A stretch of DNA of 29,475 nucleotides from OMIW01 sp044235645 (GCA_044235645.1 JBIIHQ010000016.1:1-29475); one strand, 5' to 3'; numbered from the stretch's first letter, positions 9,316 to 17,317 are shown. The notes: a model not told the origin generated them from the sequence alone. Program-made: numbers and translations.

Positions 9316-11454
9316 ATGCCACGTCAATCATCATCCGTTCCCTCCTCGTCAGGCCAAGCGGGGGATCCCTTTCTCAATGCCGGCATCTCTCCATCCCCAG
9401 CGAATTCTCCCGACTCCGATTTGCCCATAGCGAATCTCATGCAGGCCTCGTTCCGAGGGCAGCAGCGAGACTACCAGAAGCTCGCCTGGCAGGGGTCATT
9501 TCACGATTATCTTGATCGCGTTCAGGAGAATCCTCTGATTGCTCGAAACGCTCATCAGCGGATCTACGATATGATCACCGCCGAGGGCTCGACTGAGCGT
9601 GTTGAGCATCACACCCGGCTAACCCATTACAATTTTTTCGACGATCCTCGTCACGGCGGTAAAGATGCGGTGTTCGGGATCGACCGCTCCCTCATGGATG
9701 TTGTTAAATTCTTCGAATCCGCCGCCGAGGGATATGGGACCGACAAACGTATCCTCCTCCTTCACGGCCCCGTTGGTTCTGCCAAGAGCACCGTCGCTCG
9801 CCTTATCAAGCAGGGGCTCGAGGAGTACTCGCGCACCGATGCCGGAGCAATGTACACCTTCGGATTTCGTGATGAGCCAAATGGTCCGATTGAATGGAGT
9901 CCGATGCACGAGGAGCCGCTCAATCTCCTCCCCACCGGTGTCCGGCAATCAGTTATCGATCAGCTCAATCAACAGAATCCCGACGAACGACCCCTTATCG
10001 TGAAGGGGGGCATGAATCCCTGGTCACGGTTCAAGATGCAGGAATATCTCGAACGGTACGATGGTGACCTCGAGAAGGCCCTGGAACACGTCGTCGTTAA
10101 ACGGCTCGTACTGTCCGAGCAGGAACGTCGCGGCGTCGGTACCTTCCAGCCCAAGGATGAGAAGAACCAGGATTCAACAGAGCTGACCGGCGATATTAAC
10201 TATCGAAAAATCGCAACCTATGGAGCAGACTCTGATCCCAGGGCGTTCAATTTTGATGGCGAGTTTATCGTCGCAAATCGGGGTATTTTTGAGTGCGTCG
10301 AGATGCTCAAACTCCAGAAGGAGTTTCTCTACGACTTTTTGACCGCATCCCAGGAAGGAAGAATCAAACCAAAGAAGTTCTCACAGATCGACATTGACGT
10401 TTGTATTCTTGGCCACACCAATGAGCCAGAGTACCGTCGCTTGATTGATGATAAGTTGATGGAAGCTATCGTCGACCGCATGGTCAGAATAGATATCCCC
10501 TATAACACCCGAATTTCGGATGAACTAAAGATTTACGAGCGCGATTTTGAAAAGGCAAAGGCTCGCACTCACTTCGCTCCCCATACCCTTGAGATGGCAG
10601 CCCTCTTTTCAGTTCTGTCTCGGTTAGAACCCCCATCGAACGACAAGATCGCCCTTTCAACAAAGGCTAAGCTTTACAACGGTCAGCAGATTCCCGGCTT
10701 CAACGAACAGAGCATCGTTGAGCTCCGACAAGCAACCAAGCGAGAGGGACTCGACGGCATCGGACCCCGTTTCGTGCAGGACACCATAAGTGCCGTTCTT
10801 GTTGCCTCGAATCGAGAGGATGGTATCAATCCATTTATGGTCCTCAATGCTATTGAGGATCGAATCAAGAAACACCCCCTCTGCAAAACTGATAAGGATA
10901 AGCAAAAGTTCGCGGGGATTCTCGGACAGGTTCGTCAGGAGTACGTCGACACCATCAAAACGGAAGTGCAACGTGCTATCGCCGCTGACGAGGGAGCAAT
11001 TGCTCGTCTCTGTGGGAATTACATCGACAATATTCGGGCATTTACCCAAAAGGAGAAGGTAAAGAATCCAATTACTAATCTTTTGGAGGAGCCCAACGAG
11101 CCGTTGATGCGTTCCATAGAAGAAAAGCTTGAACCTCCCGTCTCCGAGGTGCAGAAGCGGGATTTTAGAGCGGAGATAATGAACTACATCGCTGCCCTCT
11201 CGCTCGATGGTAAGCGATTTGATTATCAGAAGAGCCCCCGCCTTCAAAAGGCACTCGAGACGAAGCTCTTCGAAGATCAAAAGGACTCGATTAGGCTTTC
11301 GCAGATTACTTCATCGACTGTCGATCGAGAAACGCAAGAGAAGATAGACATCGTGCGTACCCGCCTGATTAAGAACTTCGGGTACAATGAACGAAGCGCA
11401 ACCGATGTGCTTGAGTACGTTGGCAGCATTTTCGCTCGAGGGAAGGGGGCATAA
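9316..11454 (+). CDS. prkA: PrkA-family serine protein kinase (paralog 2, canonical type)
   Basis: 712 residues from ATG 9316, chosen because GGAG at 9305-9308 is well spaced; an upstream TTG at 9232 has no such site. Residues 1-45 are Ser/Pro-rich and probably disordered. Conserved PrkA features are WQGSFHDYLDRVQENP (58-73), VFGIDRSLMDVVKFFESAAEG (119-139), the Walker A loop GPVGSAKST (151-159), NRGIFECVEMLKLQKEFLYD and the C-terminal GLDGIGPRFVQDTISAVL, close to the GISPRFVQD signature of E. coli YeaG. The protein is an AAA-type ATPase joined to a C-terminal kinase-like region and is expected in the cytoplasm. It is the likely cognate partner of the SpoVR and YeaH proteins encoded just upstream, although the 373-base gap suggests separate control. 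Confidence 0.93.
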   Translation: MPRQSSSVPSSSGQAGDPFLNAGISPSPANSPDSDLPIANLMQASFRGQQRDYQKLAWQGSFHDYLDRVQENPLIARNAHQRIYDMITAEGSTERVEHHTRLTHYNFFDDPRHGGKDAVFGIDRSLMDVVKFFESAAEGYGTDKRILLLHGPVGSAKSTVARLIKQGLEEYSRTDAGAMYTFGFRDEPNGPIEWSPMHEEPLNLLPTGVRQSVIDQLNQQNPDERPLIVKGGMNPWSRFKMQEYLERYDGDLEKALEHVVVKRLVLSEQERRGVGTFQPKDEKNQDSTELTGDINYRKIATYGADSDPRAFNFDGEFIVANRGIFECVEMLKLQKEFLYDFLTASQEGRIKPKKFSQIDIDVCILGHTNEPEYRRLIDDKLMEAIVDRMVRIDIPYNTRISDELKIYERDFEKAKARTHFAPHTLEMAALFSVLSRLEPPSNDKIALSTKAKLYNGQQIPGFNEQSIVELRQATKREGLDGIGPRFVQDTISAVLVASNREDGINPFMVLNAIEDRIKKHPLCKTDKDKQKFAGILGQVRQEYVDTIKTEVQRAIAADEGAIARLCGNYIDNIRAFTQKEKVKNPITNLLEEPNEPLMRSIEEKLEPPVSEVQKRDFRAEIMNYIAALSLDGKRFDYQKSPRLQKALETKLFEDQKDSIRLSQITSSTVDRETQEKIDIVRTRLIKNFGYNERSATDVLEYVGSIFARGKGA

Positions 11455-11499
11455 GGCGCAGTACTATATCACCCTCTTGAAAGCGCACCTGTGCGGGCG

Positions 11500-11520
11500 G
11501 GACGTCACCGTGTGGCGTCC
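11500..11520 (+). terminator. Hairpin downstream of the second PrkA gene, terminator-like without T-run
   Basis: GGACGTCAC and GTGGCGTCC form a nine-pair stem (one G-T pair) around the loop CGT, 45 bases after the prkA stop. It is followed by TTATCC and not a real T-tract, so it could be a weak terminator, an mRNA-stabilising end or another structure. Confidence 0.4.
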
Positions 11521-11535
11521 TTATCCAACCGGGGC

Positions 11536-11567
11536 TTCGTGTGCGTTTACATTCGTGTGGGTTTACA
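11536..11567. repeat. Tandem 16-base direct repeat
   Basis: Two adjacent copies, TTCGTGTGCGTTTACA (11536-11551) and TTCGTGTGGGTTTACA (11552-11567), differ at one base. They lie between the ends of the convergent prkA and amidase genes. A tandem pair at 16-base spacing could be a protein-binding site or just a small duplication. Confidence 0.7.
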
Positions 11568-11621
11568 ACGGATCCCGCGGGCGGCTCGAGGACCTCTCAG
11601 GGCCCGCAAAAAAAGCCTCCT

Positions 11622-12209
11622 TCAACCTTTGCCTTCTCTCTCCTCCCACGAGAAACGGATCGGAGAATGAGGGAATTGAGCCGGGTCTCTCATTACCCGT
11701 TCTCTCACCGCCGTCGCAACGCGTTGCCAATCGAATTGCGGGCCTGGGTCAGTTTTTCGACCTGGCGCGATATGTTCGTGCGCGACGACCGCTGTGATCG
11801 GATGGCGGGAACAGATACCGCTAAGCAGGGCAGTTAGAGCACTATACTGAGGCTCAAGAAAATCTCCCCCTTCCCCCGAGGTAATCAGCTCGATCCCGAT
11901 ACTAAAATCATTTATCCCTGCCCGCGAATCGTCAGAGAAAGGCATCTGGTCGCGAGGCTCATCACGGGAACGGGAATGCCAGGCACGGAGGGATTCAGAC
12001 ACCAGAGACGTAATGCTCCCATCCCGAGCTATAACATAATGAGCGGAGACCCCATTCTGATCGAGAAGAGAGAGGCAGGCTTCAAGCGAGGTGAGGTCCG
12101 AAGGGCAATCTCCTGATGACCCGACAACCGCAGAAGGTGGGGCGTACATTGAGTGGATGACTACGGTGTCGATGATAACACCGTCGGGGCGAAGGTTGGA
12201 GTGTGACAT
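11622..12209 (-). CDS. N-acetylmuramoyl-L-alanine amidase, AmpD type (Amidase_2)
   Basis: 195 residues, near the usual AmpD length. The zinc and catalytic residues of the Amidase_2 family can all be placed: His19 in DTVVIHSMY, Glu107 in FSIGIELI, and His144, Lys152 and Asp154 in HEHIAPGRKTDPGPQFDW. The enzyme should cut the bond between N-acetylmuramic acid and L-Ala. In AmpD the substrates are cytoplasmic anhydro-muropeptides from wall recycling. No signal peptide is seen, which fits a recycling role or export by a non-Sec path. The ATG follows the stop of the preceding gene by only three bases (TAA CAC ATG) and has no ribosome binding site of its own, so translational coupling is likely. 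A member of this family used as a secreted lysin is the alternative. Confidence 0.88.
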   Translation of the reverse strand: MSHSNLRPDGVIIDTVVIHSMYAPPSAVVGSSGDCPSDLTSLEACLSLLDQNGVSAHYVIARDGSITSLVSESLRAWHSRSRDEPRDQMPFSDDSRAGINDFSIGIELITSGEGGDFLEPQYSALTALLSGICSRHPITAVVAHEHIAPGRKTDPGPQFDWQRVATAVRERVMRDPAQFPHSPIRFSWEEREGKG

Positions 12210-12212
12210 GTG

Positions 12213-13085
12213 TTAGGCGGGTTGGAGTTCTCTTTGCACCCTACCATCCGCACGCGCAACGGTAAGATTGAGTTCCAGGCGATTCGGCCCTAAATCCATC
12301 GCTGTCTCTGCCGGTGGCGCAAAGGTAGCAGAAGGGTCCCGTGTCAGCCCCATCGCCAGTTTAACGGCCTGAGTTCCTGGCCGTTGGATGCTCCCCACGA
12401 GCTGCGGGGGCTCGGCAGCATGTCTCTTTTGCAAACTGGCCTCGAGAGCAACCTTAAAATCCGGGTTCGGAACAGCCGAAAAATTGAAGGTCCTTGAACC
12501 AGTGATGCCTATCTCTGGGATCCTTGATTCTACTTTTGATTCTACTTTAGCCTCTGCCACCGATGCCTTATCGCGATTCCTGTTTTGGTAGAGCTGGTCG
12601 GCCGTCTGGCTGGTCACTGAAGCAACAGGTTGATTTTCGCCAATCGAATTCGAGCTAATTACTCTCCCTTTTGCCTGGCTCTCATTCGGCCCATTTCCTA
12701 ACCTGTCAGCAAATGGCTCGCCCGTCGAAATCTCCCCCGAGGCTTTCCCGCCACCTATTTCACCTTCCCCCGATCTCTCTCTTAATGGTTCAGACGCCCT
12801 TGCCACTGGTGGTGCTTGCCATACCCCACCACGAGCTGATAACGCATCCATTTTCACCCCCCCCAGCTGTTCCGCCAGCTCCATTACTCTCGCAATCGTA
12901 GCTTGCTGACTATTACCGTTGTTGCCTCGATTCCCTAGATTCTGTACCGCGGCGTTTACCTTCTCTGCTTTCGGCCCCCCTCGGCTATTGAATTCCCTCT
13001 GGAAGTGATCTTTCTCTCCCTTTCCCGGCAACGCAACTTCAGTCGCAACTTCCGAAACCGTTAGGTTAGACGTTGGGTTTAGCAT
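12213..13085 (-). CDS. Hypothetical disordered protein coupled to the amidase gene
   Basis: 290 residues from an ATG with a good GGAGG eight bases upstream (minus strand). I do not recognise the family. The sequence is rich in Gly, Asn, Ser, Glu and Gln with few aromatic residues, and is likely mostly disordered. Residues 40-95 (AEKVNAAVQNLGNRGNNGN, then ATIARVMELAEQLGG) may form one helix pair. A short repeat AKVESKVESR lies near 180-190. The C-terminus has an amphipathic strand-like stretch LGPNRLELNLTVARADGRVQ. No signal peptide or membrane segment. The stop is three bases before the amidase ATG, so the two proteins are probably made together, and a role as chaperone, regulator or carrier of the amidase is possible but unproven. 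Confidence 0.65.
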   Translation of the reverse strand: MLNPTSNLTVSEVATEVALPGKGEKDHFQREFNSRGGPKAEKVNAAVQNLGNRGNNGNSQQATIARVMELAEQLGGVKMDALSARGGVWQAPPVARASEPLRERSGEGEIGGGKASGEISTGEPFADRLGNGPNESQAKGRVISSNSIGENQPVASVTSQTADQLYQNRNRDKASVAEAKVESKVESRIPEIGITGSRTFNFSAVPNPDFKVALEASLQKRHAAEPPQLVGSIQRPGTQAVKLAMGLTRDPSATFAPPAETAMDLGPNRLELNLTVARADGRVQRELQPA

Positions 13086-13404
13086 ATCCTAATCCTCCCA
13101 CTTTTCATGCTAAGGTTATGCGAGCTTCTCCAACAAAATTATCCTAACTCTGCCCGCCTCAGCGATAATTTCTAAAATTGGGATCGAAGCATTTTCAAAG
13201 AATCTTTATCACCCCCCCCAATAAAAAACCCGCAACATTCCCAAACCATTCCCGATACTGATCAGGGCTCCCAATCCGGGAACTCACTCTCTCGGCACCC
13301 TCTCCCGGCTGGATGACCACCGCGGTGGAGCTGCCACCAGTATGAACCGGTTCGCTGGGGGGAGCCACCCTCCCTTGGGCGACACGTTTAGGGAATGTAA
13401 CCGT
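13086..13404. other. Intergenic region between divergent accessory genes
   Basis: 319 bases between the starts of the disordered protein gene (minus) and the amphipathic protein gene (plus). It holds a candidate minus-strand promoter (13169-13198) and C-rich tracts, e.g. around 13210-13222. An earlier in-frame ATG at 13342 for the plus-strand gene lacks a ribosome binding site. No RNA gene is evident. Confidence 0.4.
13169..13198 (-). promoter_or_regulatory. Candidate promoter for the disordered protein-amidase pair
   Basis: On the minus strand TTGAAA (13193-13198) and TAGAAA (13169-13174) are 18 bases apart, a 5/6 and 4/6 match to sigma70 boxes. A start near 13162 would give a leader of about 77 bases. 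Confidence 0.3.
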
Positions 13405-14046
13405 ATGCTTAACAGTATTACCTCAAATATCTCGTCACTTTTCAACTCCCCCCCTGCCTCCTTCTCCCCCACCCCCCCGTCCGTGTTTGCCGGAGGATTG
13501 GGTGTAGGGGGGAGTTCGGCCACAACGGGGGTTCTCGCCCCGCAAAACTTGAAATCGGTGACCGGTAGCTCGATACCGATGCAGTCTCCGGCGTGTCAAG
13601 GCCCCGGGTCTTCGACCCTGGGATGCCTCCATTCGGTTGTTCAAGTGATTCAGCAGATAGTTCAGATGGTGCAACAGATCGTCACGACGGTGGCAGGAAT
13701 ATTTGGGAGAGGCACAACGAGCGCAACCCCGTCTCAGACGACAGGAGAATCAACTGCGAGCTCGACAAGCGCGGGCGCTTCGACACCCCTTAACTCCAGC
13801 AACCCAACCTCGGGAACATCCTCCCCCGGCGCCTCCACCGAATCATCGGACAAACCCTCACTTGACTGGAAAAGCCTCATCGACATCGGCACCACGATAC
13901 TAAGCTTTATCAATCCGATCGCCGGGGGTATCACCACCATCTTCGGCAAGCTCGGCTCGCTATTTAAGGGTGGCGCAAAGGGGCTGCTTGGTAAGTTAGG
14001 GGGTGCAAGCGGGATCTTCAAGAAGGGATTGGCGCTGATCCGGTGA
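13405..14046 (+). CDS. Hypothetical Ser/Thr/Gly-rich protein with amphipathic C-terminal tail
   Basis: 213 residues if translation begins at ATG 13405 (AGGGA about nine bases before). An in-frame ATG at 13342 would add 21 residues but has no ribosome binding site. I do not recognise the family. In order: a Ser/Pro/Gly-rich N-terminus (MLNSITSNISSLFNS), a central amphipathic helix built on VVQVIQQIVQMVQQIVTTV, a Ser/Thr/Gly linker of about 60 residues, then a hydrophobic segment (SLIDIGTTILSFINPIAGGI) and a Gly/Lys tail with FKGGAKGLLGKLGG and IFKKGLALIR. The tail has the spacing of a membrane-active amphipathic peptide. There is no N-terminal signal peptide. It is encoded beside wall-cutting enzymes, so a role with them is an inference only. 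Confidence 0.6.
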   Translation: MLNSITSNISSLFNSPPASFSPTPPSVFAGGLGVGGSSATTGVLAPQNLKSVTGSSIPMQSPACQGPGSSTLGCLHSVVQVIQQIVQMVQQIVTTVAGIFGRGTTSATPSQTTGESTASSTSAGASTPLNSSNPTSGTSSPGASTESSDKPSLDWKSLIDIGTTILSFINPIAGGITTIFGKLGSLFKGGAKGLLGKLGGASGIFKKGLALIR

Positions 14047-14261
14047 TGAGATAGAGGTCTCGTCAACAAAAGCTGCTCTCGACTGGTGAGAACCCGAGGC
14101 GGGGGCAGTTGGGAAGGAGGGGAGGTGAAGTTGCGGTCAATGTCTGATGAATGGGTGGGTTTCTATTGGAATTGTGTTGCTTTTTTTTGCCGGTAAGGCA
14201 TAACCCAATGAGAGCTTTCGGAGCTTCTCTGGGATCTTTGAGGACGGAGACGGAGTAAGGT

Positions 14262-15344
14262 ATGTCATTATTAGAATCAACCCCCGCCCCATCAGTACAA
14301 ATTGGTCCGCAAGGCAAAGGTCAGTTCGACCAAGACGCTCGCGTGAAAAGTCAGCAACAACTCGGTCAGGTGGTTCAGCGAATAAACAGCGGCGAGTTCT
14401 CTCAAATATTCACCCCTGAAATTAAAGAGACGCTCACCGCAAAGCTTCACGGCGGCAAAACATCAGCCCAGGAAGAGGTGGGCTTGGGTAAAGGGATATC
14501 TCCCGAGAGAATGAACGAAATGCTCAACGAGTTGAAGAAGCTCGTGGATAAAGGTCTTAGTCCAGAACACATTCAGGCCGCCTTTCTCGCCGGATTCGTT
14601 CGGGGAGGACCGGAGCTCCGTCCCGGGGTTCGGGGGGGTGGGGTTGAGGGAGTGCTCTATTTTTTAAAACAGGAGAACAATCAGGCTTATCTCGATTCCC
14701 AGAAAGGGTTTGAAGCGTTGAAGGGGCTTCTGGCTGACAATGAACACAAGAGGGCGTTTCTCTTCATTCACAATCAGACAAACTTCATGCAAGGGGTGTT
14801 ATCGCGGACGCTCGACAACATCTATCAAACGCCGAATGTTCTGGAGACGTGGTTGCTCGAAGTGCGGAGGGAAGAACGAAGATATATCGAGGAAGGGGGA
14901 AGGAACCCCTATCCGCGGACGACTGCGATCGACCTCGACGCTGAGGGTATCGACCCTCGCGCGCGTCGAGCAGTGGAGTCAGGTCACGAATTTATGGTGG
15001 GGGCGGCTTGCTTTAGACGCTCGTGGTACATTGCAAAAACAATGAACGGAAACAGGGACCATACCCGGGTTCATTCCGATAAAAACTTGCAAGGGCAATC
15101 GCTTACCTCGCTCGGCAGAGCTGGTCTGAAACCTGGAGATGTGGTTTATATAAGCCTTCGACCAGGAACTGATCCGAGTTCGACGAATTTAGACAATCTC
15201 CCCCATTGGGCAGTGGTCATCGGTATAGATTCTAACGGTGAACCCATAATGAGCGACAACTGGGACAGGGCGATATCACTGAGTAATTGGAATGAAAAAT
15301 ATGGCTCAGCGGGAAGAAAAATCGATGAAATCCTAAGGGCCTAA
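14262..15344 (+). CDS. Protein with C-terminal papain-like cysteine peptidase domain (NlpC/P60 or CHAP type)
   Basis: 360 residues, ATG preceded by GGAGTAAGG. Residues 1-25 are polar (MSLLESTPAPSVQ) and not a signal peptide. Residues 25-215 are helical and charged and match no family I can name; a segment near 80-115 (SPERMNEMLNELKKLVDKG) could be a helical hairpin. Residues 240-340 look like a papain-like peptidase: Cys250 in VGAACFRRSW as nucleophile, the LKPGDVVYIS strand (289-298) typical of NlpC/P60 and CHAP domains, His315 in PHWAVVIGID and a polar third residue in the IMSDN stretch (329-333). Such domains usually cut peptidoglycan peptides, sometimes proteins. It lies 215 bases after the amphipathic protein gene in the same direction and converges on pgeF. 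The family assignment rests on the motif order only. Confidence 0.65.
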   Translation: MSLLESTPAPSVQIGPQGKGQFDQDARVKSQQQLGQVVQRINSGEFSQIFTPEIKETLTAKLHGGKTSAQEEVGLGKGISPERMNEMLNELKKLVDKGLSPEHIQAAFLAGFVRGGPELRPGVRGGGVEGVLYFLKQENNQAYLDSQKGFEALKGLLADNEHKRAFLFIHNQTNFMQGVLSRTLDNIYQTPNVLETWLLEVRREERRYIEEGGRNPYPRTTAIDLDAEGIDPRARRAVESGHEFMVGAACFRRSWYIAKTMNGNRDHTRVHSDKNLQGQSLTSLGRAGLKPGDVVYISLRPGTDPSSTNLDNLPHWAVVIGIDSNGEPIMSDNWDRAISLSNWNEKYGSAGRKIDEILRA

Positions 15345-15366
15345 CCATTTGCCCCGGGTGCCGAGA

Positions 15367-16221
15367 TTATTGAAGGCATCCCACCGCCACAACAGTCCCA
15401 TTCCGTCCCGGACTCCCATCTCTCCGATGGGAGTGCCACGCCCCTGCACCACCCTCCCCTGCTCCCCGCTCGAGCGTACTCCCCGGAGCGATCCGCCACT
15501 GCACTATTTTTACCCCCTCTTTCTCGATCATCGCCCGAGCAGTGGCTGCCATTGCAAGCCGAAATCTTCTCTCACCTCCGGCCCCACCATCGCCGCTCCA
15601 CTCCCCCTGCAACACCGCCTCATCGAACGCCTGCACGACCTCGCATCCGACCTCGTACCGGTTCCCCCTCTCGTCCTCCGCCGCGTGGGGCATCACAAGG
15701 ACTTCGAGACCTACACCCACTGTCGGACCTGCCAGTGATTCAGCCTCCCCCTCAGCCAGCCAAGCAACCGCCTCGGCAGCCCTCGTTACAATCCCCGCTG
15801 CCAATCCGCGCCACCCGGCATGGACGAGCGCCCCCCAGTCGCCCGCTCGGATAATCACCGCCAGACAATCCGCCGTGGTGATCGCGACTGAACCGGAAGC
15901 TCGACCGCGGCGAAATATGAAGCCATCCCCCTCAGCGCCTAGTTCATACGGGGGAATGCCGAGGGTTGTCGATTCTTTCTCCGAGAGGGCGATCCCGCGA
16001 AGAATAGTGCTGTGAGTCTGCCGGAGCCATCTGACCGGCTCTGCAAACAAACTCACGCCACTCTCTGCCACAGCGGCGATCGAGGCATCACGCGCCAATA
16101 GCTGAAAATCAAGAGGTTTACCGAGCATCGCGTGGGGCAGTGCGGCAACGCCATCGTGGACACGAGCCCACGGCTCCCATGAACAGCACGAAAAGGGGGT
16201 TGTTTCTGTTCGCCATGTCAT
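15367..16221 (-). CDS. pgeF: Peptidoglycan editing factor PgeF (YfiH, laccase-like domain)
   Basis: 284 residues from ATG 16221, preferred because AGGTG lies five bases before it; ATG 16254 would add 11 residues. The metal ligands of the family are in place: His70 in RQTHSTIL, Cys119 in TTADCLAVI and His134 in LVHAGWRGL, followed by the C-terminal WHSHRRDGSPGR. Members of this family hydrolyse the bond of wrongly built muropeptide precursors that carry L-Ser instead of L-Ala and keep the wall free of them; other members have purine nucleoside activities. An insertion of about 13 residues lies between the GPTVG and YEVG parts of the usual GPxIGxxxYEVG loop (residues 166-192). It follows the rluD-type gene by 74 bases and is the last gene of the minus-strand run. 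Confidence 0.9.
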   Translation of the reverse strand: MTWRTETTPFSCCSWEPWARVHDGVAALPHAMLGKPLDFQLLARDASIAAVAESGVSLFAEPVRWLRQTHSTILRGIALSEKESTTLGIPPYELGAEGDGFIFRRGRASGSVAITTADCLAVIIRAGDWGALVHAGWRGLAAGIVTRAAEAVAWLAEGEAESLAGPTVGVGLEVLVMPHAAEDERGNRYEVGCEVVQAFDEAVLQGEWSGDGGAGGERRFRLAMAATARAMIEKEGVKIVQWRIAPGSTLERGAGEGGAGAWHSHRRDGSPGRNGTVVAVGCLQ

Positions 16222-16295
16222 GGAGGCACCTGAAAGTAAGAATGATATCGTCATGAATGACGCTTCGTCGGAAGCCGCGCATTTCCCAAACCCAC

Positions 16296-17312
16296 CTACC
16301 GAAACGCCTCGACCAGCTCCACCATATCTGCGGGCATTCGAGAGGTAAAGGAGAGTTCTTTCCCGGTGCTTGGGTGCACGAATCCAAGCGTTGCAGCGTG
16401 GAGTGCTTGGCGACCACATCGATGAGCGGCGCGGGCGAGTGGTGGAGGAAGCACTTGATCGGAACCATACACGGGATCCCCGATCAAGGGCGCACCACGA
16501 TGCGCGCAATGGACTCGAATTTGATGAGTCCTCCCGGTTTGGAGCCGAAGCTCGAGCAACATCGCCCAACTGAACCGCTCCATGATGTGATAATGCGTCA
16601 CCGCAGGACGCCCCTCCTCAGTAACCGCCATCTTCGTCCGATGGGTAGGATGCCGCCCTATCGGTAAATCGATTGTTCCCTCGCGTGCACTGAAAAAAAT
16701 ATTCTTTGCACGTGGGGTCGCGAGCGCAAGCGCGCGGTAGCGTCGGTGCACGGTTCGGTTGGCGAACTGCTGCGCGAGATGCGCATGAGCCGCTGGGGTT
16801 CGCGCAACCACGAGAAGCCCCGAGGTATCTTTATCAAGACGGTGAACGATCCCCCCCCGTTCGATTGATAGCCTCCTACTGTGATCCAATCCCGCATCTC
16901 GATGGATCAGCGCATTCAGCATCGTCTCATCTTGATTTCCCGCCCCCGGGTGGACCGTGAGACCAGCAGGTTTGTCGATCACAATAAGGGTTTCATCCTC
17001 GTAGACGACCGTGAGGGGATGATTGTACGGTGAGAGCGGTTGATTGGTCGCAGAAATCGTCTTGATGGAGATTGTATCTCCGACACGCACCCACCCTCCC
17101 GATTTTGTCACCACAACGCCATTGACGGCGACCTCGCCCGAGCGGATCCGATGTGCGATATGCGATCGGGTGATCCCTGGTTCGTGTTCAACGCTCCATC
17201 GGGCAAGCACCTTATCGAGCCGAACACATCCTGAAGAAGTGGCCGCTTCGGCATCAATAACCGCTGCGAAAAGTTCTTCAGTGACGGGGACCTCTTTCAT
17301 CGGGGGGGGCAT
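16296..17312 (-). CDS. rluD: RluD-type 23S rRNA pseudouridine synthase
   Basis: 338 residues from ATG 17312; a TTG at 17324 that overlaps the ribF stop as TTGA is also possible. An S4 RNA-binding domain covers residues 30-85 (VRLDKVLARW, SHIAHRIRSGEVAVNG). The pseudouridine synthase domain begins near 100 with VVYEDETLIVIDKPAGLTVHP and carries the catalytic motif HRLDKDTSG at 157-165 with Asp160. The C-terminal stretch LELRLQTGRTHQIRVH (around 254-270) is also typical. RluD-type enzymes isomerise uridines of helix 69 of 23S rRNA; assignment to RluD over RluA or RluC rests on the S4 domain and overall form. The start is five bases after the ribF stop, so the two are co-translated. Confidence 0.92.
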   Translation of the reverse strand: MPPPMKEVPVTEELFAAVIDAEAATSSGCVRLDKVLARWSVEHEPGITRSHIAHRIRSGEVAVNGVVVTKSGGWVRVGDTISIKTISATNQPLSPYNHPLTVVYEDETLIVIDKPAGLTVHPGAGNQDETMLNALIHRDAGLDHSRRLSIERGGIVHRLDKDTSGLLVVARTPAAHAHLAQQFANRTVHRRYRALALATPRAKNIFFSAREGTIDLPIGRHPTHRTKMAVTEEGRPAVTHYHIMERFSWAMLLELRLQTGRTHQIRVHCAHRGAPLIGDPVYGSDQVLPPPLARAAHRCGRQALHAATLGFVHPSTGKELSFTSRMPADMVELVEAFR

Positions 17313-17317
17313 GGTGT

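Noticed and set aside
10657..11280. 207-codon frame on the minus strand opposite the second prkA gene
   Set aside because: Fully inside a clearly conserved gene on the other strand, with no ribosome binding site or family motif.
11577..11614. GCGGGC/GCCCGC arms followed by seven A residues, looked at as a terminator
   Set aside because: For plus-strand transcripts the run is A, not T, and for minus-strand transcripts the T-run comes before the hairpin, so it fits neither direction.
14063..14317. 84-codon minus-strand frame between the amphipathic protein and the peptidase gene
   Set aside because: Overlaps the start of the peptidase gene and has no ribosome binding site or recognisable features.
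15367..16569. 400-codon version of PgeF starting at 16569
   Set aside because: The first 100 residues overlap the pseudouridine synthase gene and are low-complexity; family similarity starts after 16254.
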